Shown: one piece after another, positions 16,752-25,392 of the stretch
Numbering within the stretch: the stretch's first letter is position 1
Layout of the letters: each line of letters begins with the position of its first letter
Assembly (NCBI GenBank): GCA_036563245.1
Contig: DATCMU010000038.1
Span: 1 to 64,000, forward strand
DNA from: DATCMU01 sp036563245
Lineage (GTDB): Bacteria; Pseudomonadota; Alphaproteobacteria; Rhizobiales; Devosiaceae
Reading direction: 5' to 3'
DNA: 64,000 nucleotides
The notes under the pieces: generated by a model
Seen by the model: only the letters and a program-made list of their open reading frames with translations
Told to the model about the DNA's origin: nothing
The model's database searches: none
Translations under genes and position numbers: made by a program

Positions 16752-17471
16752 CTATTCCCCGGCCGAGAAGTAGAGCCAGTTGCCCCGGGCGTCGATGCCG
16801 AGCCGGTAGAAGAACCAGCCGCCATATTGCAACATGTCCTGGTAGTCCTGGTAGCTGATGATCCGATAAAGGTCGATCAGTTCCTCGGGCGTCAGCGTGT
16901 TCAGGTCCTTCGCCACCAGATAGGGCCAGACATATATGGCGTCGGGCTTGCCCTCGTCGTAAACGGCGTAGGGCGCTTCAAGTATCTCGAGCATGATTGC
17001 CATGGGCTCGCGCCCCGCGCCGTCATTCGAGCTTTCCTTGAGGTAGGCAACCGGGTCCGGCACGACATCGTAACCGAGTTGGGGCTGCGCGGGCTGGCTG
17101 GCGAAGATGGGCCCGAGCTTCTCGGCATCTCCGGTGCGCGCGGCCTTCATCAGGGCGTCGCGCAGCGCCGCGACGGGTGCCGGCAGGCTCGACGTTTCGC
17201 GATGAACGGTTACCGGCCCGGCCGGCGCATCGAAAACCGGCGGCGCTGCGCCCTGTTCGTCCCCCTCGCCGAGATAGGGGGGGACCGAATTCAGGTCGAA
17301 CGGCTGCGCCTCGGGCAGGGGAGCAGGCCCTATCGCATCATTCCCGGTGGTCGCCGAGAAGGCCGGATGACCGGCGAAAAACGCGACCGCGGCAGCAAGG
17401 GCGGCAAGGCGCACAGGTCTGGGCAACAGCAGCGAACGGAACACTGATCCGCCAGACGGTCCGTTCGGCAT
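16752..17471 (-). CDS. conserved exported hypothetical protein
   Basis: 239 residues from ATG 17471, preceded by AAGGA (a TTG three codons upstream is too close to that site). A hydrophobic segment (about 21-37: LAALAAAVAFFAGHPAFSA) looks like a signal peptide. A Pro-rich linker follows, and then an alpha/beta domain with DALMKAARTGDAEKLGPIF near residue 105 and a Tyr/Trp-rich C-terminus (YAVYDEGKPDAIYVWPYL, YGGWFFYRLG). I do not assign a family. It ends 6 bp from the stop of the dihydroorotase-family gene and starts 12 bp after the next gene, so it belongs to a minus-strand group with 17484-17762. Confidence 0.75.
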   Translation of the reverse strand: MPNGPSGGSVFRSLLLPRPVRLAALAAAVAFFAGHPAFSATTGNDAIGPAPLPEAQPFDLNSVPPYLGEGDEQGAAPPVFDAPAGPVTVHRETSSLPAPVAALRDALMKAARTGDAEKLGPIFASQPAQPQLGYDVVPDPVAYLKESSNDGAGREPMAIMLEILEAPYAVYDEGKPDAIYVWPYLVAKDLNTLTPEELIDLYRIISYQDYQDMLQYGGWFFYRLGIDARGNWLYFSAGE

Positions 17472-17483
17472 CGCGGCCAATCC

Positions 17484-17762
17484 TTACTGAATCGATCTGT
17501 CCAGGGTGTATTCGCCTGCCCGAATCCGCTCGGCGAGCTTTTCTGTCAGTTGCGCGACGTTTTCTTCGCCATAGTTGCGCACAAGGGTTGCCAGCGCCGC
17601 GAACAGGGCGGCATGGGCCAACGCCTCGGACTCCAGCCCGTCCGTGGTCGCTTCGTTCCACGCGTCGGCGAGATACTCCAGCGCAAGCTGGCGTTCTTCG
17701 TGCTCGGCGCCTGTCGGGCTCTCGATTCCTGCAAACGGAAACATGGACTTGATCACACTCAT
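17484..17762 (-). CDS. small acidic conserved hypothetical protein
   Basis: 92 residues from ATG 17762 with AGGTGG just upstream. It is helical and acidic (EHEERQLALEYLADAWNEA, then ALAHAALFAALATLVRNYG) with no Cys and no membrane segment, so probably a cytoplasmic helical bundle. The family is not recognised. It lies 12 bp before the exported protein gene. A near-CtrA sequence (TTAT-N7-TTAA) lies 44 bp upstream. Confidence 0.7.
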   Translation of the reverse strand: MSVIKSMFPFAGIESPTGAEHEERQLALEYLADAWNEATTDGLESEALAHAALFAALATLVRNYGEENVAQLTEKLAERIRAGEYTLDRSIQ

Positions 17763-17805
17763 TGCCACCTGTTAGCACGGCCCGCATCGGCGGTTCGGCT
17801 GGAAG

Positions 17806-17820
17806 TTATCGGAAGGTTAA
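17806..17820. promoter_or_regulatory. near-consensus CtrA-type box (7 of 8)
   Basis: TTAT (17806-17809), seven bases CGGAAGG, then TTAA (17817-17820). It has one mismatch to TTAA-N7-TTAA and lies in the 84-bp gap upstream of the small acidic protein gene. Supporting weight comes only from spacing and position. Confidence 0.3.
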
Positions 17821-17846
17821 CACGCCCTACGCGGATTCGCTTACGC

Positions 17847-18254
17847 CTATTCCGCGTATCTGGCATGGATCTCGCGCGCCGTCTTCTCACCCTCGGCCAG
17901 TAAACGCGTCATCGCTTCATGGGCCGAGGGCGTACACTGGCGATAGAGCCGCGCGAATGCTTCGTATCCGGCATTGAAGGCACCATAAAGGCGCTGCCGC
18001 CGGTCATCGTCCGCCTCGTCGAGCGTGACGATGTCGGCCAGCTGCTGCCGCCAGTCTTCCTCCGAGTGGCCGCATAGCGGCTGGAGAAAATAGAGGCTGC
18101 CCAGCACTTCGGCCAGCCGTTCCATCCGGGCTTCATAGGGCGGATCGACTGCCAGTGCCGATTCCGCGATCGTGCCCTGCAGCGCAAGTCCCAGCATCGC
18201 CGCGGCGATGCCCCGGCGATACGGCGTCGCAAGACTGTTCAGAAGCCGGATCAT
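17847..18254 (-). CDS. TIGR02301 family protein
   Basis: 135 residues from ATG 18254 (MIRLLNSLATPYRRG); the frame stays open upstream but there overlaps the NUDIX gene. A signal-peptide-like N-terminus (about 1-35, ending ESALAV) is followed by a helical domain with ERLAEVLGSLYFLQPLCGH and AFNAGYEAFARLYRQCTPSA. The two Cys in these motifs and the length fit the alphaproteobacterial TIGR02301 family of unknown function, likely periplasmic. It is downstream of the NUDIX gene by 43 bp on the same strand. Confidence 0.82.
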   Translation of the reverse strand: MIRLLNSLATPYRRGIAAAMLGLALQGTIAESALAVDPPYEARMERLAEVLGSLYFLQPLCGHSEEDWRQQLADIVTLDEADDDRRQRLYGAFNAGYEAFARLYRQCTPSAHEAMTRLLAEGEKTAREIHARYAE

Positions 18255-18297
18255 CGGGCTTTCCTGCCAGAACCAGGGAATTCCCGCAAGCGGGCGT

Positions 18298-18732
18298 TCA
18301 GTCGCGGGGGTCACTCTGGCCGGCGCCCGTGCCATCGAGAAGGGCAACGATTGCGCGTGCCTTGTCCAGCACATGACCAAGGCCCGGAGTGGTGGCGAAA
18401 TTTCCTGCGTCCTCGGGTACGTACCAACCCCAATCGGCGACTTCGTCGGACGGGTGGGGCTCGCCGGCGAACTTGCGGGTGGCGAAAACCTGCAATCGGA
18501 ACGGCTCATGTGGATTGCCGGCCGTGATCTGGCTCACGGGCCTGATGTCGGCAACCCTCAGGCCCATTTCCTCGCCAATTTCGCGGATCGCGCACTCCGC
18601 TGGTGTTTCTCCGGGCTCGATACGGCCCCCGGGCAGGCTCCAGAACCCTTCGAACGGCGCCCGCGCCCGGCGGATGAGAAGAACCTTTTCGCCGAGAAAT
18701 ACGGCGAGACTGGCAGCGTTGGCTGTCACCAT
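18298..18732 (-). CDS. NUDIX hydrolase
   Basis: 144 residues with a perfect Nudix box: GGRIEPGETPAECAIREIGE followed by EMGL (G-x5-E-x7-R-E-U-x-E-E-x-G-U). AAGGAG precedes the ATG. It probably hydrolyses a nucleotide diphosphate derivative (MutT/ADP-ribose type); the substrate cannot be told from sequence. It is the first gene of a minus-strand group with TIGR02301 and the two hypotheticals, and it diverges from the SRAP gene across 63 bp. Confidence 0.92.
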   Translation of the reverse strand: MVTANAASLAVFLGEKVLLIRRARAPFEGFWSLPGGRIEPGETPAECAIREIGEEMGLRVADIRPVSQITAGNPHEPFRLQVFATRKFAGEPHPSDEVADWGWYVPEDAGNFATTPGLGHVLDKARAIVALLDGTGAGQSDPRD

Positions 18733-18795
18733 GTTGCTCCTTGTCTCCCCTCGGGGCTACCCTGCCACAAACCGGAACCCACGACGAGGGCGCAA

Positions 18796-19539
18796 ATGTG
18801 CGGACGATACGCTTTCACCCTGCCGCCCGAGGCAATGCGCGACCTGTTCCGCACGCTCAATTCCATAGACTATCCGCCACGCTACAATATCGCACCCACC
18901 CAGCCCATCGTCACCGTGCTGAATGAGCGCGGCAGGCGCGAAGCCCGCCTGGCGCGCTGGGGGCTCGTGCCCGAATGGGTGAAGGACCCGCGCGAATTCC
19001 CTTTGATCATCAATGCCCGTGTCGAGGGGCTGACCGGCAAGCCGGCCTTTCGCGGCGCCATGCGCCACCATCGCTGTATCGTTCCGGCCAGCGGCTACTA
19101 CGAATGGAAAAAGGAGCCGGGGGGCGCCAAGACGCCCTATTACATCACGCGTGTGGACGGCGGCCCGATGGCATTTGCCGGGCTGTTCTCGACCTGGCTG
19201 GGGCCTTCGGGAGAGGAGGTCGACACCGCCGCCATCGTCACCGTGCCATCGGGTCCGGATACCGCGGATATCCACGATCGGATGCCGGCAGTGCTGTCTG
19301 ACGATGATATCGACTTCTGGCTCGACAACACGCCCGGATCGGCCGGAAATGCCGAAGCCGCACGTCAACTCGCCTTGCCTCTGCCAATGGGGAGCCTTGC
19401 GATGCATGCGGTCTCGCAAAGGGTCAATTCAAATCGCAACGAGGGGCCGGACCTCATCGAACCGGCGACCGAAAGCAGGCCCGAGCCCAAGCGCAAGGCG
19501 GCCGGTGGCGGCGGCTCGGGCCAGATGGACCTGTTCTGA
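18796..19539 (+). CDS. SOS response-associated peptidase (SRAP/YedK/HMCES family)
   Basis: 247 residues starting MCGRYAF, so the catalytic Cys2 is exposed after Met removal. Other active-site residues are in place: N31 (YNIAPTQ), E103 (SGYYEW) and H160 (IHDRMP). SRAP proteins crosslink covalently to abasic sites in single-stranded DNA and protect them. The start is fixed by the MCGR motif although the frame is open for 208 codons upstream. The C-terminal 35 residues are a polar Pro/Lys/Gly tail ending QMDLF, which resembles a beta-clamp-binding motif (Q-x-[LM]-x-L/F; inference). Confidence 0.95.
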   Translation: MCGRYAFTLPPEAMRDLFRTLNSIDYPPRYNIAPTQPIVTVLNERGRREARLARWGLVPEWVKDPREFPLIINARVEGLTGKPAFRGAMRHHRCIVPASGYYEWKKEPGGAKTPYYITRVDGGPMAFAGLFSTWLGPSGEEVDTAAIVTVPSGPDTADIHDRMPAVLSDDDIDFWLDNTPGSAGNAEAARQLALPLPMGSLAMHAVSQRVNSNRNEGPDLIEPATESRPEPKRKAAGGGGSGQMDLF

Positions 19540-19565
19540 GCGATTCCGTCGAGGTCTGAGTGGTT

Positions 19566-20984
19566 CTAGAGCCGGTCCAGCACCTTGCCGGGATTGAGGA
19601 TGTTGTTGGGATCGAGCGCACGCTTGATTGCCCGCATCATGTCGAGCGCCACCGGATCCTTTGTCTGGCGCAATAGCCCGGCCTTGATCTGCCCGATGCC
19701 GTGTTCCGCCGAAATCGATCCCCCAAGCCTGAGGACCACCTCGTAGACCGCATCGTGGACAGGCCCGGCGCCCGCCATGAACTCCGCCTTGTCGGCGCCT
19801 TCAGGCTGGCTGAAATTGAAGTGGATATTGCCGTCGCCCATGTGCCCGAACGGTACGGGCCTGATGCCCGGAACGACGCTTCGGGCGGCGGCAGATCCTT
19901 CCTCGATCAGCCTTGGTACTGCCGCCACCGGCACAGAGACATCGTGCTTGATCGATCCGCCCTCGCGCGACTGGACTTCGGACATCTGCTCGCGCATCTT
20001 CCACAATAGCGTCCGCTCGGCCAGCGACTGGGCAACCACGCCATCGCTCAGAAGCCCCTTTTCCATCCCCGCTTCCAGCGCCGAATGCAGCACGCCCTTG
20101 TGCCCGCCCGTGGGGCGCGCGATCTCGATCAGGGCGTACCAGGGGGACGCCGAGGCAGAAACATCACGGTCGAGCATGCGGTGCCGCAACTGGAAGTCGA
20201 TGCCGATGCGCGGCACCAGTTCGAACGCGGTCAGCGTATGGCCGGCGCGCTCGCGCACCAGCGCGAACAGGTCCAGCGCCATTTGCGGCGATTGCACGTT
20301 GACCAGCGCCGTTTCGTGATCTTCGGGCGCCGGAAACAGTTTCAGCGTTGCCGCGGTGATGATGCCCAGCGTTCCCTCGGCCCCGACCAGCAGATCCTTG
20401 AGGTCGTAGCCAGTATTGTTCTTCTTGAGCGCGTTAAGGCCCGAATAGAGACGTCCATCGGCCAGCACTGCCTCGACGCCAAGGCACAATTCGCGGGCAT
20501 TGCCATAGGCAAGCACCTGCACTCCGCCTGCGTTGGTGGACAGCACCCCACCGATTCGCGCCGAGCCCTGCGAGGCAATTGTGAGGGGGAAAAGCTGTCC
20601 CGAACGGTCGGCGGCCTCGTGGGCCTCCTGCAGCGTCAGGCCGGCTTCAACCGTCATGTGCCCGGCGATGGCGTCGATCTCGCGTACTGCCCGGATGTGG
20701 CGCAGCGAAACGATCACCTCGGTCCCGCTCAGCGGCACCTGTCCACCCACCAGGCCCGTGTTGCCCCCTTGGGGAACAAGCGGCACGCGATTCTCGTTGG
20801 CCCAGGCGCACAGCCTTTGCACGCTCCCCACGTCACGCGGCAGGACTACTGCGGCGGGCAGCGTGTGGAAGCGCCTGCGCGGTTCCTCGCAATAAGGCGG
20901 CATGTCGGAAGCTTCGGTGATGACGCCGGCTTCACCAAGCAATTCGGCAAGAGCGGCCTTGAGCGTGAGGGAGTCCAGTGGCAT
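19566..20984 (-). CDS. FAD-linked D-2-hydroxyacid dehydrogenase (D-2-hydroxyglutarate/D-lactate type)
   Basis: 472 residues of the FAD-binding oxidase (VAO/PCMH) family. FAD-binding residues lie in LVPQGGNTGLVGG and ASQGSARIGGVLSTNAGGVQ; the C-terminal domain has VPFGHMGDGNIHFN and SISAEHGIGQIK, the paired His motifs that bind metal and hydroxyacid in D2HGDH and DLD enzymes. Length and motifs fit bacterial D-2-hydroxyglutarate dehydrogenase best, with D-lactate or glycolate oxidase subunit D as alternatives. Cytoplasmic or membrane-associated. It stands alone, converging on the SRAP gene. Confidence 0.88.
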   Translation of the reverse strand: MPLDSLTLKAALAELLGEAGVITEASDMPPYCEEPRRRFHTLPAAVVLPRDVGSVQRLCAWANENRVPLVPQGGNTGLVGGQVPLSGTEVIVSLRHIRAVREIDAIAGHMTVEAGLTLQEAHEAADRSGQLFPLTIASQGSARIGGVLSTNAGGVQVLAYGNARELCLGVEAVLADGRLYSGLNALKKNNTGYDLKDLLVGAEGTLGIITAATLKLFPAPEDHETALVNVQSPQMALDLFALVRERAGHTLTAFELVPRIGIDFQLRHRMLDRDVSASASPWYALIEIARPTGGHKGVLHSALEAGMEKGLLSDGVVAQSLAERTLLWKMREQMSEVQSREGGSIKHDVSVPVAAVPRLIEEGSAAARSVVPGIRPVPFGHMGDGNIHFNFSQPEGADKAEFMAGAGPVHDAVYEVVLRLGGSISAEHGIGQIKAGLLRQTKDPVALDMMRAIKRALDPNNILNPGKVLDRL

Positions 20985-20996
20985 CGGGAGAGACTA

Positions 20997-21097
20997 GAGC
21001 GCTTTGAGGAAAAGTGGCAACGGTTTTCCGGTTCGAAAGCGCGACCATTCAACGACTTGGAGCCGTTGTATGATTCAGGGAGAAGCGAAACGGCTCT
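20997..21097. repeat. dispersed composite hairpin repeat (single copy) upstream of fabI
   Basis: 20997-21045 is a diverged version of the 58-bp unit seen at 187-428: GAGCGCTTT...AACGG-TTTT-CCGGTT...AAAGCGC, again an outer stem (GCGCTTT/AAAGCGC) around an inner stem. A second hairpin follows, GAGCCGTT (21060-21067) with AACGGCTC (21089-21096). Such two-part elements recur between genes in Hyphomicrobiales. It lies between two divergent genes, within the fabI upstream region. Confidence 0.75.
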
Positions 21098-21195
21098 GGC
21101 GCGGGCTTGAACCGCGAAAGCCTGAACTTGCCCCGCCCAAGCCCCTGTGTCAAAACCCCTGTGACAAAAGCAACTTTGCCGGGAGAGCATTAGAA

Positions 21196-21996
21196 ATGGC
21201 TGGCGGACTGATGGCAGGCAAGCGCGGGCTGATCATGGGCGTCGCGAACAATCGATCCATCGCCTGGGGAATCGCGAAGGCGGCGCACGATCAGGGTGCC
21301 GAACTGGCGTTCACCTATCAGGGTGAAGCGCTGCAGCGCCGCGTGGAACCATTGGCCGCGGAGGTGGGCTCCGATCTCGTGCTCCCCTGCGACGTGGCCA
21401 ACCCTGCCGCGCTCGATGCGACCTTCGATGCCATCAAGGCCAATTGGGAGACGCTCGACTTCGTGGTGCACGCCATCGCGTTTTCCGACAAGGACGAATT
21501 GAGCGGGCGTTACGTCGATACCACGCCCTCCAATTTCGCCCGCACCATGGATATCTCGGTTTATTCCTTCACCGCGGTGGCCCAGCGCGCCGAGGCGCTG
21601 ATGACCAATGGCGGGGCGATGGTCACGCTGACCTACTATGGCGCCGAGAAGGTTCTGCCCAACTACAACGTGATGGGCGTGGCCAAGGCGGCGCTTGAGG
21701 CGAGCGTGAGATATCTTGCCAACGATCTCGGTCCCAAGGGTATCCGCGTGAACGCGATATCCGCCGGGGCGATCAAGACGCTGGCCTCATCCGGCATTTC
21801 AGATCTTCGTTCGATGCTCGCCTACCAGGAAGCCAATGCGCCCCTGCGCCGCAACGTGACCACCGACGAAGTGGGGACCGCCGCAATGTACCTTCTGTCC
21901 GATCTCGCCAGCGGCGTGACCGGGCAGATCCAGTATGTCGATGGCGGCTACTCGATCCTTGGCATGAACATGATCGACCCTGCAGCCGGTGAATGA
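21196..21996 (+). CDS. fabI: enoyl-[acyl-carrier-protein] reductase (NADH)
   Basis: 266 residues of the FabI type SDR: GKRGLIMGVANNRSIAWGIAK for NADH binding, AIAFSDKDELSGRYVDT, and the Y-x6-K style catalytic pair in LTYYGAEKVLPNYNVMGVAKAALE. It reduces enoyl-ACP in the last step of fatty-acid elongation and is the usual triclosan target. The start at ATG 21196 follows GGGAGAG; upstream in-frame codons run through the repeat element and are not coding. It is followed by a histidine phosphatase and aroC, a gene order shared with rhizobia. Confidence 0.96.
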   Translation: MAGGLMAGKRGLIMGVANNRSIAWGIAKAAHDQGAELAFTYQGEALQRRVEPLAAEVGSDLVLPCDVANPAALDATFDAIKANWETLDFVVHAIAFSDKDELSGRYVDTTPSNFARTMDISVYSFTAVAQRAEALMTNGGAMVTLTYYGAEKVLPNYNVMGVAKAALEASVRYLANDLGPKGIRVNAISAGAIKTLASSGISDLRSMLAYQEANAPLRRNVTTDEVGTAAMYLLSDLASGVTGQIQYVDGGYSILGMNMIDPAAGE

Positions 21997-22024
21997 AGGG
22001 GCGGCGTACCCGCCAGGAACAACC

Positions 22025-22651
22025 ATGACGATCCAGTGGCCGGAGCTCTTCTTCATCCGGCATGGCCAGACCGACTGGAACGCCGAAGGGCGTTACCAGG
22101 GGGCCCGCGACATCCCGCTCAACCTTACCGGCCGGGCGCAGGCGGACGCCAACGGCGTGCTCCTGCGCGACCTGTTGGCGCGCGATACCCGCGATCCAGG
22201 CGAATTCGCTTGGTATTCCTCGCCGCTCGACCGGACGCGCGAAACCATGCTGCGTGTGCGGCGCGCCTTCGACCCGGAACCGCCCTCGGTCACCTATGAT
22301 CCCCGGTTGATCGAGATTTCCTTCGGCGAACTCGAAGGGTGCCTGCATTCGGAATTGCCGCCCCATATCATGGCGGCGCCTGGCGAACGCGATGCCGCCT
22401 TCTGGTCGTTCCGGCCCGAAAAGGGCGAGAATTACGACGACCTGATGCACAGGATCACGGATTTCGCCCGCGAACTCACCGGTCCCAGCGTCATTGTCGC
22501 CCACGGCGGGGTCCTGCGCATGCTGCGGCACCTGATCGAGGGCGCCGGCCGGGTGGAAGTGATCAACTGGTTCCCCCCCCAGGATGCGGTGGTCCATTTC
22601 AATTCGGGGCGTATGACTGTCTACCCCGCCACATCGAACCGGGACGACTGA
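22025..22651 (+). CDS. histidine phosphatase family protein (phosphoglycerate mutase-like)
   Basis: 208 residues from ATG 22025; an earlier in-frame start would overlap fabI. It has the RHG catalytic motif (FFIRHGQTDWNAEGRYQG), the acid/base region ISFGELEG and the second His in VIVAHGGVLRML. It belongs to the cofactor-dependent mutase/phosphatase superfamily; these small members are usually phosphatases, not glycolytic mutases. It sits 28 bp after fabI and is probably in the same transcript. Confidence 0.9.
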   Translation: MTIQWPELFFIRHGQTDWNAEGRYQGARDIPLNLTGRAQADANGVLLRDLLARDTRDPGEFAWYSSPLDRTRETMLRVRRAFDPEPPSVTYDPRLIEISFGELEGCLHSELPPHIMAAPGERDAAFWSFRPEKGENYDDLMHRITDFARELTGPSVIVAHGGVLRMLRHLIEGAGRVEVINWFPPQDAVVHFNSGRMTVYPATSNRDD

Positions 22652-22728
22652 CCTGGCGCACCCGATTGTTGTTCACACTCAGGTGCGCAATGGTCTAGAA
22701 GGCCCTTCGACAGAAAAAGGGCATCGCG

Positions 22729-23835
22729 ATGTCGTACAATTCTTTCGGACAGATGTTCCGTTTCACAACCTGGGGCGAAAGCCACGGGCCCGCGCTCGGC
22801 GTGGTGGTCGATGGCTGCCCGCCCATGCTGGACATTTCTCCCCAGGCGATCCAGCGCGATCTCGACCGTCGCAAGCCCGGCCAGTCGCGTTTTACGACCC
22901 AGCGGCGCGAGGCCGACGAGGTGCGCATTCTCTCCGGCGTGTTCGAGGATGAGCGAACCGGTGGCCTGAAGACGACGGGCACACCGATCTCGCTGATGAT
23001 CGAGAATACCGACCAGCGTTCCAAGGACTATTCCGAAATCCGCGACAAGTACCGTCCCGGGCACGCCGATTTCACCTATCACCAGAAATACGGCATTCGA
23101 GACTATCGCGGCGGCGGACGTTCGTCGGCGCGCGAAACGGCGGCCCGCGTTGCCGCCGGGGCGGTGGCGCGCCTGGTCATCCCCGATGTGCGCGTGCGCG
23201 CTTCGCTGGTTCAGGTCGGCCCCCACAAGATCGACTATGCCAATTTCGACTGGCAGGAGGTCGACAATAACCCCTTCTTCTGCGCCGACGCGAAGGCCGC
23301 GGCCCATTGGGCGGACTATCTCGACGGCGTGCGCAAGGCGGGAAATTCGGTTGGCGCCGTGATCGAAGTTGTGGCCGAGGGCGTGCCCGCGGGGTGGGGC
23401 GCTCCCATCTACGGCAAGCTCAGTGCGGACCTTGCCTCGGCCATGATGAGCATCAACGCCGTCAAGGCGGTCGAGATCGGGGCCGGGTTCGAGGCCGCCG
23501 CGCTCACCGGCGAGGAGAACGCCGACCAGATGCGCGCTGGGCCGGACGCACCCTATTTCCTGTCCAACAAGGCCGGCGGAATTCTCGGCGGCATCTCGAA
23601 TGGCGATCCGGTCGTGGTGCGTTTCGCGGTCAAGCCGACCTCGTCGATTCTCAAGGAACGCCAGACCGTGACGACCGCGAACGAGGATACCGAGATCGTC
23701 ACCAAGGGGCGTCATGACCCATGCGTGGGCATTCGCGCGGTGCCGGTGGGCGAGGCGATGATGGCCATTGTTCTGGCCGATCATTTCCTGCGTCACCGCG
23801 GCCAGACGGGCCGGGAAGGGCCGGTCGGCTTCTGA
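22729..23835 (+). CDS. aroC: chorismate synthase
   Basis: 368 residues. It opens MSYNSFGQMFRFTTWGESHGPALG, and carries the other two AroC signatures, KDYSEIRDKYRPGHADFTY with GIRDYRGGGRSSARETAAR, and RHDPCVGIRAVPVGEAM near the end. It converts EPSP to chorismate using reduced FMN, the last shared step of aromatic amino-acid synthesis. It is third in the fabI-phosphatase-aroC run. Confidence 0.98.
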   Translation: MSYNSFGQMFRFTTWGESHGPALGVVVDGCPPMLDISPQAIQRDLDRRKPGQSRFTTQRREADEVRILSGVFEDERTGGLKTTGTPISLMIENTDQRSKDYSEIRDKYRPGHADFTYHQKYGIRDYRGGGRSSARETAARVAAGAVARLVIPDVRVRASLVQVGPHKIDYANFDWQEVDNNPFFCADAKAAAHWADYLDGVRKAGNSVGAVIEVVAEGVPAGWGAPIYGKLSADLASAMMSINAVKAVEIGAGFEAAALTGEENADQMRAGPDAPYFLSNKAGGILGGISNGDPVVVRFAVKPTSSILKERQTVTTANEDTEIVTKGRHDPCVGIRAVPVGEAMMAIVLADHFLRHRGQTGREGPVGF

Positions 23836-23946
23836 CCCTGCCCCGAGGGAAGCTACTCGAACACGCAACCGTTCCGTTGCGCGAAATCATGGTGAACGAA
23901 CGGTAAATTTCGCCGATCTGCCAGACGATTGGCGGGCGAAGTTGAA

Positions 23947-24681
23947 TCAGGACCCGCGCCGGAAGACCGCCACTTCCTCGACATTTCCATCGCCCCCGGC
24001 AATCGGTGACGCCTGCCGTTTCTGCAGCTTGAAGCCCCGGGCTTCGACGAATGCGATGACCCCGGCGATCGCTGCGGTGCGCGCGGCCTCGTCGGTCACG
24101 ATGCCGCCCTTGCCGACATGTTCACGGCCGACCTCGAACTGCGGCTTGATCAGGATTACCGCCCTGGCGTCTGCGCCGCAAAGGGCGAGTGCGGGCACGA
24201 GCACCTTGGTCACCGAAACAAAGCTGACGTCGCAAACAAGAAGATCGATCGGCACGGAGATGATGTCGGCGGTCAGGTCGCGCGCGTTCAGTCCCTCGCG
24301 CAGCACGACACGGCTGTCCTGGGCGAGGGTGGCGTCGAACTGCCCGTGTCCCACATCGATTGCGTACACGCGGGCCGCGCCGCGCTCCAGAAGCACCTGA
24401 GTGAAACCGCCCGTCGATGCGCCGACATCGAGGCAGGTCTTCCCGGCAGGGTCGATCTTGCCAGCGTCCAGCCCCGCAATGAGCTTGAGGGCGGCGCGTG
24501 ACACGTAGCCGGCCGCCGGATCGTGGATCGCCACGGTGTCGGACTCCGCGATCATCTGGCTCGGCTTGCGCGCCACCACCCCGTTCACCGTCACGGTGCC
24601 GCGCAGCACAGCATCCCGCCCCCGCGCACGGCTGGGCATCAGTCCGCGCGCCTCAAGCACGATGTCGAGGCGCTGGCGCAT
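23947..24681 (-). CDS. tlyA: TlyA family 23S/16S rRNA (cytidine-2'-O)-methyltransferase
   Basis: 244 residues: an N-terminal S4 RNA-binding domain (MRQRLDIVLEARGLMPSRARG... TVTVNGVVARKPSQMI) and an FtsJ-like Rossmann methyltransferase (TCLDVGASTGGFTQVLLERGA, VYAIDVGHGQFD, LLVCDVSFVSVTKVL, ILIKPQFEVGR) with the K-D-K-E type catalytic arrangement. This is the hemolysin A/TlyA family; in mycobacteria it 2'-O-methylates rRNA. The haemolysin name is historical. It starts 2 bp after the SCO1 gene stop, so the two are likely coupled. Confidence 0.93.
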   Translation of the reverse strand: MRQRLDIVLEARGLMPSRARGRDAVLRGTVTVNGVVARKPSQMIAESDTVAIHDPAAGYVSRAALKLIAGLDAGKIDPAGKTCLDVGASTGGFTQVLLERGAARVYAIDVGHGQFDATLAQDSRVVLREGLNARDLTADIISVPIDLLVCDVSFVSVTKVLVPALALCGADARAVILIKPQFEVGREHVGKGGIVTDEAARTAAIAGVIAFVEARGFKLQKRQASPIAGGDGNVEEVAVFRRGS

Positions 24682-24683
24682 CT

Positions 24684-25283
24684 TCAGGAACCCGATACGA
24701 CGCGCTCGATCTTGCCCTTGGCGGTGTCGGCGGGCTCGTTGTAGTCGATGGTGGAGGCGAAATTGCCGTCCCGATCCATCACGAACACCGACGCCGTGTG
24801 GTTGACCAGATAGTCGCTGGCGCCCGCGTCGTTGACCTTCTCGGAATAGACCCCGAAGACCTTCTTGGCCTGCTCGGTTTCTGAATCGGTGCCGCGCAGG
24901 CCGATGATCGGCGATCCGAAACCGGTGAGATAGGTGCGAAGGCTGTCAAGCGTGTCGCGCTCGGGGTCGACGGTCACCATGACGATGCGCAACTGGTCGG
25001 GCCCGAGCCCGAGTTGGGTGCGCCAGCCGGTGAGGGCGGCAAGGGTCGTCGGGCAGACATCCGGGCAGAACGTATAGCCGAAATACATCAGCGTCGGCGT
25101 GCCCTTGAGGTCGGCGTCGGTGAACGTGCCGCCCTGGGTCGACGAGAGCGTGAAGGGATGCCCGATCCGGGGCGCCGGCGGCCGTGTCATGTAGACGACA
25201 CTGACCACAACCCCGACGATGATGACGATGATCCACAGGATGAGCCGCATCCGGGCGAAATTGAACTGGGTGGATTCGGCCAT
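24684..25283 (-). CDS. SCO1/SenC copper chaperone for cytochrome c oxidase
   Basis: 199 residues from ATG 25283 (MAESTQFNFARM), chosen because CGGAG lies 7-8 bases upstream; another ATG two codons earlier is too close. A membrane anchor (about 15-35) precedes a periplasmic thioredoxin-like domain with the copper site FGYTFCPDVCPTTLAAL (C-x3-C) and the third ligand His in YLVNHTASVFV. It delivers copper to the CuA site of cytochrome c oxidase. It is upstream of tlyA on the same strand. Confidence 0.94.
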   Translation of the reverse strand: MAESTQFNFARMRLILWIIVIIVGVVVSVVYMTRPPAPRIGHPFTLSSTQGGTFTDADLKGTPTLMYFGYTFCPDVCPTTLAALTGWRTQLGLGPDQLRIVMVTVDPERDTLDSLRTYLTGFGSPIIGLRGTDSETEQAKKVFGVYSEKVNDAGASDYLVNHTASVFVMDRDGNFASTIDYNEPADTAKGKIERVVSGS

Positions 25284-25392
25284 CGGCATTCTCCGTTCGG
25301 GCTGGTCGGGCTGCCGACCGCGTTGCTTGTGCCGCTCAGCTATGGGCGAACTGCGGGTCTGACAATGGGTCGAAAGGCCGCAAGTCCGGCGG

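Noticed and set aside
23836..23946. GCAAC-CGTTCC-GTTGC hairpin between aroC and tlyA as a terminator
   Set aside because: The stem is only five pairs and has no T run, so it is not convincing.
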